Origin: Pectinophora gossypiella
Taxonomy: Eukaryota > Arthropoda > Insecta > Lepidoptera > Gelechiidae
Length of the DNA stretch: 64,000 nucleotides
Direction of reading: 5' to 3'
Assembly: GCF_024362695.1 (NCBI RefSeq)
Contig: NC_065407.1
Location: forward strand, 3,844,001 to 3,908,000
Numbering within the stretch: position 1 is the first letter of the stretch; every line of letters starts with the position of its first letter. Position numbers and translations under genes: made by a program. A model generated the notes under the pieces. It was not told the origin of the DNA, searched no databases, and saw only the letters and a list, made by a program, of their open reading frames with translations. Below, in pieces: positions 10,701 through 19,102 of the stretch.

Positions 10701-12710
10701 TTGTCGTTGAAGTCAACAACCAAGGCATATACCTATGTGTTTCATAATATTGAACTTGGCTCTCATTTCACATTTATGTTCTTGTTGAGATATTATCTAC
10801 AACATTGTTGCTAGTAGTGTTATGTTTGGTTATTCATATAACTTGTATATCATTATGAATCAGTTTTATGCATTTATGAATACCAACCTACTCATACACA
10901 TTTCCTGTGAAATGAATGAAAATGAATACTAAAAAGAGATCATTCGTATTAGGCTTAAACCTCAAAGTTCTGGCCAACGTAAAAAACATAGGTATTACGT
11001 CGGTCTGGCAGCTTGCCCTAAATTCAGAACATTTATCACTATGGATTCTTTATGGCCATTACTTTAGTCGTTATCGGAGTTTGAAAGACTTGTTTTTCAT
11101 GCAGTTTGAACCGAAAACAATGTTCACAAAAAATATAGCGCACTGTAGGGCATAGAATCAGTTTTAAAAATACCATTCGCACGCACACCGTGATTTCAAT
11201 AATCTTCAAGTCTTCCTTTTTAATGGCACGTTTGTTTTTTTTATAAACAAGATTTTTTTTAAACTTAATGATTAGGTATTTAGTCAAATTATTATTTTCC
11301 AGATTCAACGTCTACGATAGATCTCCAATGGCGTTCGCCAACAGTGAAGAATGTAGGTCCTACTATCGCTCCTTGCGAAGCCTAGCCCGCTACTATCAAG
11401 ACCCAGCGAACCAATGGCAGTTTAAACTAAAGCCCGGTATAGTATGAATGTAAATATATTCGATCGATCATCGACCGCACGAGCCATAACACCACGCAAG
11501 ATGAATAAAATACTCTGTCTTACAATCCTTGAAAAAAATATTTTGGAATTATATTGTTAAATGGATCTTACAAATCTTCAATTTCGAATAAGCATAAAAT
11601 AAGTAAATCATCCATCATCTTCCAATTATAACATAAAAGGAATGAATGGAATAATTTCAAACCTTAAATAAATACTTTCGTTTCGGTACGAAACATTCCT
11701 CGGATTAATATTTGAAAATCTTCAAGGTAATTTATTACAAAGCTACAAATTGGCTATTTAATAGGTCAATATAATTATGTAGAAGAGAAGCCGTCATAAA
11801 TGATTCGTCAGGTTAAGGAGGACCCCTTAGGATTCCTTAGGGCCGTTTCGCATTCTAGGACACCATGTATGTAGTTGTATTTTAAACGCTACTTTAGTGT
11901 CTTGTTGGTGTCAACTATTGGTGGTGCAATTGCTGTTGCACTAACTTAAGATCATAGTGAGATAGGGCTCTTAGTGGACATGTTCTGGATGGTAAGAAGG
12001 AAATGTTTTTTTCTTTGCTGACCGCCCACAGAGAAAACCTGATCTGCTAATAATGTTGTACAATTATTTTATAACATTAACCGTGTTGTTGAGCCATAAG
12101 AGTCAACATGTTTCAAAGTGGTAGTAAATTGGGGTTATAAAGTAGATGTAAAATAACATCTTGACTTTCAACTAATGTTCTCCGATGGACCTATATTGAA
12201 TATAAACGAGTTTTGAATTTGAGTTTTGAATATAGCTGTAAGTATATTTTTCTTCTCAAACGGGGCGGCCGGTTCGAACCTCAATACCGGACTTGCACCA
12301 ATGAGTTATTAATTTATTATTTTTTCAATAACACAGTTGGTAAACAATTGGTGGTTGGCAATTTTATTAACTTCTGTGCAATAAAGTGTATTTGATTTGA
12401 ATTGGTCCGACCATTATAGACGGCTACACGGCTCACCACCTCTCGCGTTGGTCTAACAGAAAGAAATAAGAAAGAATGCTGGGTGAGGTGAGGGTACTTA
12501 GTTCATGTTGCGATGGATGTACCTCTGACTACTCCAATTGGGACGTGAGCTTATGTTGTGTTATGTTTTACAGGAATAGTCATGGCCATGGATAACTTCA
12601 GAGTTCTGCATGGTAGGACTGGATTCTCTGGCAAGCGGCGGCTGTGTGGCAGTTACGTGGCGCGTTCTGATTGGTTGGACAAAGCGCGTGCTTTGAAGCT
12701 CATCCAATAA
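1506..12710 (+). CDS. TMLHE: trimethyllysine dioxygenase-like gene, 5 exons (5' end not found)
   Basis: The likely product is the mitochondrial Fe(II)/2-oxoglutarate dioxygenase that hydroxylates N6-trimethyllysine, the first step of carnitine synthesis. Joined exons 1506-1723, 3919-4094, 9486-9713, 11303-11436 and 12574-12710 give 297 residues without a stop. All junctions are GT-AG and in phase. Counting from the first split codon, His121-Asn-Asp123 (VHNDNTYF) is the HxD iron motif. His265 in RVLHGRTGF is the distal iron ligand, and Arg274/275 fit the 2-oxoglutarate-binding Arg. GTGGDTLLIDGFYGA and the short C-terminus ending KLIQ fit TMLHE better than the related gamma-butyrobetaine dioxygenase. 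The mitochondrial leader and N-terminal part, roughly 100 residues in the human enzyme, are missing. The upstream exon must end with one base of a split codon. The gene looks intact where visible. Confidence 0.88.
1801..2130 (+). repeat. degenerate tRNA-headed SINE, family E
   Basis: The first 75 bases look tRNA-like: an A-box-like TAGTGGTTAGTGGTAAG and a B-box-like GAGTTCGATTC. The segment 1950-2030 (GGGGCTCTAAACCACTGA, then a GAATTCATATTTGGACC stretch) recurs near 21580 and 30045. It lies in the first visible intron of the TMLHE-like gene. Confidence 0.45.
2231..2249. repeat. (AAAT)n simple repeat
   Basis: About five tandem copies of a 4-base unit directly before a palindromic MITE. Confidence 0.9.
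2261..2473. mobile_element. palindromic MITE, family H
   Basis: Long inverted arms with outer end GTAAGTGACGTCGTAAG on the left and CGATGTCACTAACACCCTG on the right, and inner arms GGAATTTTCC and GGAAAATTCC around an AT-rich centre. Other copies are at 21.75, 22.01, 31.09 and 38.95 kb. The left arm is more diverged than the right. It lies in an intron. Confidence 0.85.
3100..3600. other. intron 1 segment with no recognised feature
   Basis: Short overlapping ORFs occur on both strands around 3259-3564. Their products show no domain I know and no codon pattern typical of a gene, so I see nothing I can support. Confidence 0.5.
3658..3754. mobile_element. half copy of MITE family H
   Basis: Only the right arm is present, from ACTCCACTTGATATTAACTC to TAACACTCTGTATA. 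It lies 165 bases before exon b. Confidence 0.75.
3919..4094 (+). CDS. TMLHE: TMLHE-like exon b (HxD iron-binding motif)
   Basis: The acceptor TGTTTCAG ends at 3918 and the donor GTGGGT starts at 4095. The exon enters in phase 0 and leaves with two bases of a Gly codon. It encodes FGGMWEFTTRADHADTAYTN and then VHNDNTYFTEAAG. The His and Asp of HND are the first two iron ligands. A nearby second GT at 4099 would break the reading frame into the next exon, so 4095 is the better donor. Confidence 0.9.
4116..4332 (-). repeat. SINE family D, 5'-truncated copy
   Basis: It reads on the minus strand and matches the 3' two thirds of the full copy at 8464-8783. Landmarks on + are CTAGCGTTATCCCGTTTTTC, ACCTGAAGATTTGACAGGAC and CGCGAAGGGAAAACC. 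It begins only about 20 bases after exon b. Confidence 0.8.
4658..4724. mobile_element. 67-bp remnant of TIR element family J
   Basis: Almost only the two ends remain, AATGAGGGTCTTTCCAGGC and GCCTGGAAAATCCCTTATT, in inverted order around a short AT-rich loop. Larger relatives are at 15482-15747 and 47203-47747. Confidence 0.65.
4740..8180. other. intron 2, left part: largely unrecognised
   Basis: I see no coding exon. There is a short relic of repeat family L at 5712-5765 (CTCTCACCCGGTAATAAT) and a low-complexity AT/CT tract at about 7490-7540. The short ORFs at 5410, 6719, 7315 and 7877 have no recognised domain and no repeat partners I noticed. Confidence 0.5.
8183..8324 (+). mobile_element. 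TA-flanked MITE, family G (copy 1)
   Basis: This is a complete 142-bp copy flanked by TA on both sides. The ends are CAGTCATGAGCA and the inverted counterpart TGCCCGTGACCG. TA duplication and a short TIR fit a Tc1/mariner-type non-autonomous element. Other copies start at 39908, 46597, 47552 and 52121. Confidence 0.9.
8464..8783 (-). repeat. full-length SINE, family D
   Basis: On the minus strand the head reads AGCCGTGGTAGTCCAGTCGG, a tRNA-like A box, followed by GGTCGCAGGTGCTAATCC in B-box position. The body contains a CCCTTCGGTTTGGAAGGTCA segment and the tail has GATAACGCTAAGGAGATGAT. Truncated copies are at 4.1, 14.5, 16.5, 18.4, 31.2, 49.4 and 62.0 kb. Confidence 0.85.
9115..9262 (+). 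repeat. SINE family F, 3' part
   Basis: It contains ACACGGCTCACCATCTGTC, TTCATCTTCCGATGGATG and the tail ACCCCAATTGGGATATA with GAGCTTGTGTTA. The same body occurs at 12.4, 15.9, 23.3, 32.7, 40.4 and, inverted, 42.0 kb. Confidence 0.8.
9486..9713 (+). CDS. TMLHE: TMLHE-like exon c (double-stranded beta-helix core)
   Basis: The acceptor TTATTCTAG ends at 9485 and the donor GTAACT starts at 9714. The first base completes Gly from exon b. The product reads LQILHCLEHSNGTGGDTLL, then IDGFYGANRL, then VEAEYIEEGHHHKYKAPVI. The HC-L-H---GTGG-T-L-DGF pattern is a strong TMLHE-family signature. It follows a 5.4-kb intron filled with SINE, MITE and unrecognised DNA. Confidence 0.9.
9757..9935 (+). pseudogene. 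3' end of a non-LTR retrotransposon (WNxLP-type C-terminus)
   Basis: Reads like RTAKDCLLSSVLPTRYNLRV, then RANRHLLGKRDPP and a stop, in a single frame apart from substitutions. This is the far C-terminal end of a jockey/CR1-like LINE, and it matches 20545-20885 and 43930-44265. It is 5'-truncated and lies in intron 3. Confidence 0.65.
10155..10245 (+). repeat. SINE family F fragment
   Basis: GAAAGCTCGGTGAGGTGTGA, TTCATCTTGCGATAGAT and CACAATGGGATAAAATCG match the family F 3' body. Confidence 0.65.
10325..10440 (-). pseudogene. short LINE C-terminal relic (family T)
   Basis: GCCGGTTTAGAGTAGCACCT and the following bases match, in inverted order, the segment at 14400-14470. That segment belongs to the LINE end best seen at 63700-63885. 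Very decayed. Confidence 0.4.
10627..10676. repeat. 25-bp perfect tandem duplication
   Basis: The unit AATTTCAGGACTGACCATTG plus AACTT occurs twice in a row. It lies in intron 3 and has no evident function. Confidence 0.9.
11303..11436 (+). CDS. TMLHE: TMLHE-like exon d
   Basis: The acceptor TTATTTTCCAG ends at 11302 and the donor GTATAG starts at 11437. It begins with the last base of a split Arg codon, reads FNVYDRSPMAFANSEECRSY and ends WQFKLKPG. Human TMLHE has a comparable IR-NNYDR segment and a KLKPG end at this place. It leaves with one base of a Gly codon. Confidence 0.88.
12257..12566 (+). repeat. SINE family F, long copy abutting the last exon
   Basis: It starts with a B-box-like GCCGGTTCGAACCTCAATAC and includes CACCAATGAGTTATTAATTT. 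The body passes TTGCGATGGATGTACCTCTG and ends GTGAGCTTATGTTGTGTTAT. It occupies the last third of intron 4, and its tail runs directly into TTTTACAG of the last exon. CTCTGAC at 12523-12529, inside the SINE, fits a branch-point consensus 45 bases before the AG. Confidence 0.8.
12574..12710 (+). CDS. TMLHE: TMLHE-like last exon (distal His and 2OG-binding Arg)
   Basis: The acceptor TTATGTTTTACAG ends at 12573. The exon reads IVMAMDNFRVLHGRTGFSGK, then RRLCGSYVARSDWL, and ends ALKLIQ with TAA at 12708-12710. It carries the last iron ligand (LHG) and the Arg pair for 2-oxoglutarate. The acceptor lies within ten bases of the end of a SINE tail. An AATAAA at 12706-12711 overlaps the stop codon. 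Another AATAAA near 12887 is a more usual poly(A) signal but stands in repeat-like sequence. Confidence 0.92.
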
Positions 12711-12960
12711 ACAAGCTTTATTTGAACTATAACTGTTTCATAACATTCAATAATAATATTGAAATATTAACAAGCCTTTTATTTTGTACGAGTACTTTCT
12801 ATTAATTTCAATTTCGAATGAAGAGTAAGTACTTTATGAAAGATAATAATATATAATCTATATATTTAAAATAACAATAAAATACTTTATTGCACACATA
12901 TTTAAAATTAAATCAAATTCTTGTGTACTTTTTTTTGCTATTTATATGCTATCTACATGA
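12711..12960 (+). other. probable 3' UTR and gene end
   Basis: AT-rich sequence after the TMLHE-like stop. AATAAA motifs occur at 12706 and about 12887. No further exon is seen. Confidence 0.5.
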
Positions 12961-13062
12961 ATAATCATTTTAGCAGTAGTTTTAGGCGGATGAGACATTC
13001 ATTATGTAAAAAAATTGACGATTCAAAGTTACCTACTGAAATTTGAATTTTAATGTTATTAA
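12960..13062 (+). repeat. LINE/SINE 3' tail, family N
   Basis: GGCGGATGAGACATTC, ACGATTCAAAGTTACCTACT and a GAATTTGAATTT-like end match 40125-40271 and, inverted, 19203-19330. The family ends in a pentamer-rich tail after AATAAAGA. Confidence 0.6.
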
Positions 13063-13430
13063 AATTAAATATCTCTCGAAAACAATCTCAGATTATACGA
13101 TTCTTCAGAATTTCTGTCGAAAGTAATAAACGTACGAATCTAAACTGGGTTTCAACGGCATTTGGGGAGTTTATTTTGTGGGCCCCTTCCTCTTGACTCC
13201 CGGAGACAATTGTATCAAATCGTGGCAGTAAATCCAACCAAACCCTCAGTAAATCAAGTACTTATTGCGACATCTTGGTAATGGATATTTCTTAGCTTTC
13301 TCAGGACGAATATTTATAACAGTGGTTACTCTTGAATTCGCACTACATTTAATTAGCTTTGACAGATTTTCTTTTGAACGGGTCAAGTGTAAATAGAATA
13401 GAATAGAAAAAAATCATTTATTTCAGAAAT

Positions 13431-13706
13431 ATTTTTTTTTTGACGTTACTTATTGTAGGTTTGCCGCAGATGGCATTAACTACTTGGCCGGACAAATGGG
13501 GAGCGCTGAAGGCTCTCACCCGGTACAACGTTTAAGACAACAGGCCTGAGGGTGCCCAGTTGGGCGCGAACCTCGGCTCAGGGCGTCGTCTGAGAGGAAA
13601 AATATTTGAAAGAATTAATCGACCCTAGTGGGTTGATAGCGATAAGCGCTGAATGAGGGAAATCGTCGACCACGCCGGCGGGGTCGGTATCGGGGTCCTG
13701 AAGTTA
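13431..13706 (+). repeat. GC-rich dispersed repeat, family L (copy 1)
   Basis: Nearly identical to 17283-17558. Landmarks are GATGGCATTAACTACTTGGC, GGCCTGAGGGTGCCCAGTTG and CACGCCGGCGGGGTCGG. It is probably a 3' untranslated part of a LINE, but I see no coding. Confidence 0.8.
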
Positions 13707-14042
13707 GATATAAGTAGGTATAGGTACACAGTAGGAGTGAACATAATAATTATACCTTATTTCTAAAAAGGGACGTCAGCTCAGCAATATTTTGTGACAC
13801 TCCAAATGAAAATAAGACATAAGTAGATAAGGAATAGACGCCTGTTTCCCATTTAGGTAGGCAGAGATCACTGAACTTTATTTCAAATACGATTCTTACA
13901 CACCCACGCGCTTAGGAGACTTAGCCGAAGTGTATGTCTGTGGAAGCTTGTTAATGGCTTTTAGATATTAAGTTAGTATGTAACATTGTATATTTAGCTG
14001 TAAGCTCTCCAAGGAAGATAAAATAAAGTATTATAATACATA

Positions 14043-14100
14043 CATACATAAACAGCCTATATACGTCCCACTGCTGGGCACAGGCCTCCCCTCAATCATA
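14043..14100 (-). repeat. SINE family B, 3' end fragment
   Basis: AAACAGCCTATATACGTCCC, ACTGCTGGGCACAGGCCTCC and CCTCAATCA match the end of family B in reverse. Confidence 0.8.
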
Positions 14101-14284
14101 ATTAATTATTAATTAAAACATATCTACTAGTTCTACAGTGTTCAATGTCTGTAAAATTGTTGAAACAGTTTGACTACAGGAATGAGTCTCTACTATAAAT
14201 TGGTGTATCATTAAAAAAAAATACACATATACGGACATACAAGATTTACAAAATTAGCACAGAAGTGAGTCAAGAACATACACA

Positions 14285-14470
14285 TATATACATAAACTCA
14301 AGCGTATTTCCCACCGTAGTAAGCAGAGAGTATGGAATTCTATTTGTTTCGATCCTGACACACTTCTCCTGCTTCTCCACATTCATCAATCGTTTCATAC
14401 ACGCACGCCGGTTCAGAGTAGATCTTCTTGAACCTTTTCTAATGACATCTCTAATTTGGTCAATATACGT
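14285..14470 (-). pseudogene. LINE C-terminal relic (family T)
   Basis: On the minus strand it corresponds to the coding end seen at 63700-63885, with TGTTTCGATCCTGACACACT and TTTCCCACCGTAGTAAGCAG read in reverse. It is broken by stops and substitutions. Confidence 0.5.
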
Positions 14471-14539
14471 TAGTCTAGGTCAAAAATATATCGTTCAATA
14501 ATATATTTAGTAATATAAATAGCCATCATAATCGCTCTA

Positions 14540-14605
14540 GCATTAGGTATCCCGTTTTTCACAGGGTACGCTTACATAACCTGAAAATTTGACAGGACCT
14601 ATTTT
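14540..14605 (-). repeat. SINE family D fragment
   Basis: ATCCCGTTTTTCACAGGGTA, then CTTACATAACCTGAAAATTT and GACAGGACC. Only the 3' end is present. Confidence 0.7.
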
Positions 14606-15120
14606 AACATAAATAAATAAATATAAATAGTAAATTTTCAATTACCATTTGCTTGGCTTGAGATATAATTATGCTGTTGCCGTTGGTAAGATAGAATGAG
14701 AATATTATAACTAGTTGATAAAAGCCAACCACGCGACAGTTAACTTATGACAATTAGATTAAACCTTATAACACCTGATAAAGTCAGTCCTCCATAAAGT
14801 GTCATATCCTCGTCAATCTGAAACCACATTCAAATTACGAAAACATTACCCAAAAGGGTCAGGCACGATGAAAAGCACACTGACATCATCAGGATATGAA
14901 TGCTTATCCATCACCGTTGAGTAGGTAACCCTAATAACTCCCAGAAAGGTTCATTCCGTTGTACTCAAAGCTTTCATATGCAGATACAGTATATATTTAC
15001 ACGCAAATAATTTTGAAATAACCGTCACTGAAAAAAGGGTGTAGGTAAGGGTTTTTGTGGTTATAACAAAGTTAATTGTAATACACTTTGTTTTGTTTTT
15101 AAATATTTATGTTTTTGAAA

Positions 15121-15265
15121 CTCCGTAGGCTGATCCCTTATCACCATAAGGTTCATCATATCCATCTTTGGACTTCGTATCAACAGTGGCTGCAAGTTGT
15201 CTTTGATTACTTGTGGCTCTGCCCACCCCATTAGGGATTACGGGCGTGAGTTTATGTATGTGTAT
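15121..15265 (-). repeat. dispersed repeat family P
   Basis: This is an inverted match of 44270-44410, with GGCTGATCCCTTATCACCAT, AGTGGCTGCAAGTTGTCTTT and TAGGGATTACGGGCGTGAGT as landmarks. Shorter pieces are near 23147 and 23962. Confidence 0.75.
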
Positions 15266-15269
15266 GTAT

Positions 15270-15470
15270 GTTGAAACTCCGTGTCCGACAGGCTCTGAAG
15301 CGAAGCGCTTTATCGACTATTTGGGCAAGCGGCTAAGGCAGTATATTGGCGACTCTTGGTCCGGGTATTACTTAGCGCAGCATATTTCCCTCGCTATCCA
15401 AAGGGGTAACGCTGCGAGCGTGATGGGCACATTCGGTCGAGAGATGATAAAGGGGAGAATATTTGACTGA
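15270..15470 (+). pseudogene. mobile-element coding fragment of unknown class
   Basis: A 60-residue stretch reads FIDYLGKRLRQYIGDSWSGY, then LAQHISLAIQRGNAASVMGT, ending GRIFD and a stop. The regular AQ-S-AIQRGNAAS segment looks like real coding from a multicopy element rather than a chance ORF. I cannot name the element with confidence. The upstream ATG at 15213 lies in repeat family P and is probably accidental. Confidence 0.4.
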
Positions 15471-15481
15471 GCCTTTGCTCT

Positions 15482-15747
15482 AATAAGGGACTTTCCAGGC
15501 TGAGTTCCTTAAAAACAATATAGATGGCGCTGTACAGATTTTTCATCGTTTAACCTTCTACTTTCATGCATAACATACATATTATGCATAATTTATCTTT
15601 GTTTATGGGTGTAAACGATGACTCTTTTCATTACAGCAACAGTTTTTTTCATATGCTTCTGCCATTACATTGTATTTTTTATAAAATAGGTAATTATCAC
15701 GTTAAATCTCGACAACCCTATCTATATTATATTTGAAAGTCCTTAAT
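15482..15747. mobile_element. TIR element family J, full copy
   Basis: The ends are AATAAGGGACTTTCCAGGC and GAAAGTCCTTAATT, inverted. The interior shares AGATGGCGCTGTACAGATTT and ATCTTTGTTTATGGGTGTAA with 47203-47747. Non-coding. Confidence 0.75.
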
Positions 15748-15849
15748 TATGAGTTAAATTTTAAGTGTCATGATGTAGCTAATATAATAATGTTTTTGAA
15801 ATAACGTGTTAGAGGTATGTAGAGACATTGCTCAGTCTTATCGTCATAA

Positions 15850-15995
15850 TTTCACCATTACAGACGGCGATACAGCTCACAACTTAACACATTGGTCTAA
15901 CAGAAAGCTCAGAAGCGTGGCTTACTTCATCTTGCGATGGATGTATCTCTGACTAGCCTATTTGAGAATATACACGTGAGTATATGTTATGTTAT
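15850..15995 (+). repeat. SINE family F fragment
   Basis: CAGACGGCGATACAGCTCAC, TTCATCTTGCGATGGATGTA and a GTGAGTATATGTTATGTTAT tail. Confidence 0.75.
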
Positions 15996-16147
15996 CATCA
16001 TAACTTTGAACCTTTTGAGGTAGAAATACGGGAGTCGTATTTTTTGCTAGACCACTGTTGTTTGGTGTTGGAACGCGGATGGTTCCATTTTATGATACGT
16101 TGTTAATCTTAATAATATGCGCCAGCTTGACTTTAGTGCAGCTATTC

Positions 16148-16469
16148 ATTCTTCTTCTATCGTGTATATTGTGATGTGAATTACCAACCTTATCAACCCT
16201 GGTGTCAGTGTTATTATTGCGCCGCCAAAGGCTTCTGACATGGCTCATGTAACGACTACTTATTTACATTAGTAAATAGTAACCGAGACCAATGGCTTAA
16301 CGTGCCTTCCGAAGCATGGATCGTCTGACTTTCGGACAATCAGGCCTGTAATGTTCTAACCAAACTAGGGATCACAATGTGTTTTTTTTGTGATATGTCC
16401 CCACTGGGATTCGAACCCGGGGCCTCCGGATCGTGAGCCCAACGCTCAACCACTGGATCGCGGAGGCCG
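16148..16469 (-). repeat. full-length SINE, family A
   Basis: On the minus strand the head reads GGCCTCCGCGATCCAGTGGT, a tRNA-type A box, with GGTTCGAATCCCAG as B box. The central core GTTAAGCCATTGGTCTCGGT follows. The 3' end is ACACGATAGAAGAAGAAT. It is not a tRNA gene, because the 3' acceptor half is missing and a long SINE body follows. Confidence 0.88.
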
Positions 16470-16481
16470 TTTTAATTATTT

Positions 16482-16602
16482 GTGATCCAAACATGAATTC
16501 GATTACAAGGCCGAAAATCATTGGTTTAGGCCTGTGCTAGGATTCGAACTTTCGACCTCAAAGTGAGAGTCAAGTGTTCTGCAACTGGGTTACTGCGGCT
16601 CA
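16482..16602 (-). repeat. SINE family D, head portion
   Basis: On the minus strand it starts with a tRNA-like head that contains CCAGTTGCAGAACACTTGAC and GTCGAAAGTTCGAATCCTAG. The 3' body is missing. It lies next to the family A SINE. Confidence 0.65.
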
Positions 16603-16970
16603 TTTTAAAATATTCACACTGCAATAACAAACAAAAAAACATTTGCTATCTGTTTCGAGGAAGCTTATCACAACGATGAGATAAATCGACTTTATTTATT
16701 CGAAGCTTACAATCCAATACATTGAAATATCGGAAAAGGGTGAAAGGATGATGACATGAAATATAGGAACTCAATTTTTGTGGGTAAAGTGCGTCGTCCA
16801 ATGGGAACTATTTGGCGAGAGACTGGAATTCACATTTCACTTTTAACAATAAAATGTACTTAAAAAAAAACCTAAATGTTTTTTTTAGTAATAGTGCGGG
16901 TTTTTTTTTGTAATAATACCTATGTTAATTAAAACATAATAACGGGTTCTTACGGCGTTTAAATCAGGGA

Positions 16971-17017
16971 AATATGAGACTCCCAATATTTCGGGATATT
17001 ATCGGGAGTCTCATATT
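16971..17017. other. 14-bp perfect inverted repeat (hairpin)
   Basis: AATATGAGACTCCC at 16971-16984 pairs with GGGAGTCTCATATT at 17004-17017 across a 19-base loop. It could be a small foldback or a structured RNA. There is no T-tract or gene context to call a terminator. Confidence 0.75.
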
Positions 17018-17282
17018 TTTTAGTTAAGTATGTCATATAATTTATGATAATAACCGCGTAAACTTAAAACAATACCTATGTTGTTAAGGGCTTAATGCTC
17101 AACGTCCAATTACAGTCCAAACTCTATTGTTTAACAAGCAAGAGCAAGAGGTTAAATTAAACTTCATCTTTAATGGGGCAACAGTAATACATTTTAGTTT
17201 TGTACGGCATGTACATTTATTTACCTACAATAAATCACGTCAAAAAAACAGTTCCGACACATTATACTCGGTATGGCCGCAT

Positions 17283-17558
17283 ATTTTTTTTTGACGTGAC
17301 TTATTGTAGATTTGCCGCAGATGGCATTAACTACTTGGCCGGACAAATGGGGAGCGCTGAAGGCTCTCACCCGGTACAACGTTTAAGACAACAGGCCTGA
17401 GGGTGCCCAGTTGGGCGCGAACCTCGGCTCAGGGCGTCGTCTGAGAGGAAAAATATTTGAAAGAATTAATCGACCCTAGTGGGTCGATAGCGATAAGCGT
17501 TGAATGAGGGAAATCGTCGACCACGCCGGCGGGGTCGGTATCGGGGTCCTGAAGTGTT
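17283..17558 (+). repeat. GC-rich dispersed repeat, family L (copy 2)
   Basis: Nearly the same as 13431-13706 with a handful of changes. The following 200 bases, including ATGGCTAGAGTAATCGGGTC, may be more of the same element. A 66-aa ORF across the left edge is incidental. Confidence 0.8.
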
Positions 17559-18159
17559 TGGTGTCGCGAGCTGACTGGCTGCCTCTATGGCTAGAGTAAT
17601 CGGGTCGTCGGGATCGTATATTACGTCCTCCGGACGCCGATACTTTTCAGTGCATATTGTCCTCTTTCTTCTTCTCTTTTGTTTTGCATTTTTGTCTCTT
17701 TTGTTACGTTATGTTACTAGCTTTAGCGTAGCTTTGCCACAGATTATCAAATCATCGGGGCTTCGCTGATGTCGTAACAGACTAGCTTTCAGTAGAGGTA
17801 CAACCTTTAAAAAACTGCGTTGACGAACTGACGGGCCAGACATTTGTCTCTTACTGACAGAACGGATGAATATAAATGGTAGAAGGTCGGTGGGGAAATT
17901 TGAAAAAAAAAGCCATATATTACTCAGCGCTGTAATAAACTTTAACCACTGAAAAATGGTGGGTTTTATCTAGCGGCCGCTGCAGGCGTAGGAAAAATTA
18001 CCTCGACAAGTGTGTAGGTGACGTCACAGAGATTTAACGTAAGTATTTTATAATAATACTTGTAATACTATTAATTTGTTTTTCGGGACTGATATTTACA
18101 AGTTTATGAGTAAAAATCATAGAATAAGGAATAATACCAGCGGTTGAGGTTTATTCTTC

Positions 18160-18275
18160 AATCGCATAGGCATCAGACTGCGCGTGTACGATATCGTTAA
18201 TGTGTAGTGTCTGTGCAAAACGATGGGTTTTGTATGAAGTGTCCGGGGTGTGGTAAAAACGAAATAGTGCCTCGC
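18160..18275. repeat. dispersed repeat family S
   Basis: CATCAGACTGCGCGTGTACG, GTGTCTGTGCAAAACGATGG and GTCCGGGGTGTGGTAAAA recur in diverged form at 45520-45620. Part of it recurs near 61660. Confidence 0.55.
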
Positions 18276-18394
18276 AGATACTGCTAAAATATTTATTTTT
18301 CTAGCGTGACGTTGTGAGTTTGTTCAGTATATTATTTACTTTATTTATTTTATTATTTAGTTTATTACGAAATTTATTAGAAATCGGTATCAGA

Positions 18395-18515
18395 GGTATG
18401 TGAGCTGTATTGAGCTGATTTTTCCTCGCGGGTTGGACGGTCAGACAGGCAGTCGCTTCTGTAAAAAATCGAACCTGTCATATCTTCAGGTTAGGTTAGA
18501 TAACGGGATAATTCG
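18395..18515 (+). repeat. SINE family D, 3' part
   Basis: Contains CGCGGGTTGGACGGTCAGAC, AGGCAGTCGCTTCTGTAAAA and ATCTTCAGGTTAGGTTAG, ending in ATAACGGGATAATTCG. Confidence 0.7.
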
Positions 18516-18519
18516 ATAT

Positions 18520-19080
18520 AATGTAGAGACATCTGGAATTAAAAAACAAACAAAATCCTGAAGTTGTGCCTGACATAAATACTACCTAAATAAATATGTA
18601 TAATTATTTATACAGTGAGCATTACAAAGTAAGTAAGATTAATGATATTCAGAGAAATAAAAATATATGAACGAGGTAATTAACGAAGCATTTTGGTACA
18701 GAATTTATTTTATAGTCTCTATCCTTCCCAAAAAGCGATGGTTTAGGTATCATTAATTCCGTGGAGAATGTATTAAATTACAAGAACATTCAATAAAGCC
18801 TATTTGATGATTCACGATGCCTAAATTTAACCTTTAATATGATATCGCGAATATTAGACGATCATATCGTTTACGGAATACTTTAGTACCACAAATTCTA
18901 CGAACATAATGGATTATAAATAAAAATCAGGTTGAGAAAAACAAAATAAAATTGTGTCACCTCTCAGAGTGAATTTTGTCACTGTTCTCTCTGGGAATTA
19001 TGACCAGGATATTGCGATCATATACCATACGTTTTAACCATACGCTTCACTATAGAGTTTATACACTATTTTACTAAGAG
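18520..19080. other. no recognised feature
   Basis: AT-rich sequence with no ORF of note and no repeat partner that I saw in the window. Confidence 0.5.
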
Positions 19081-19102
19081 ATCAGGTGGCGCAATGGATT
19101 CA

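Noticed and set aside
16400..16469. tRNA gene on minus (A and B boxes visible)
   Set aside because: The same head recurs at several loci with a long SINE body and an AAG tail, and there is no 3' acceptor half.
17968..17985. Vector or linker contamination (GCGGCCGCTGCAG)
   Set aside because: A similar GCGGCCGC palindrome lies inside a transposon at 28130, and the flanks are ordinary AT-rich genomic sequence on both sides.
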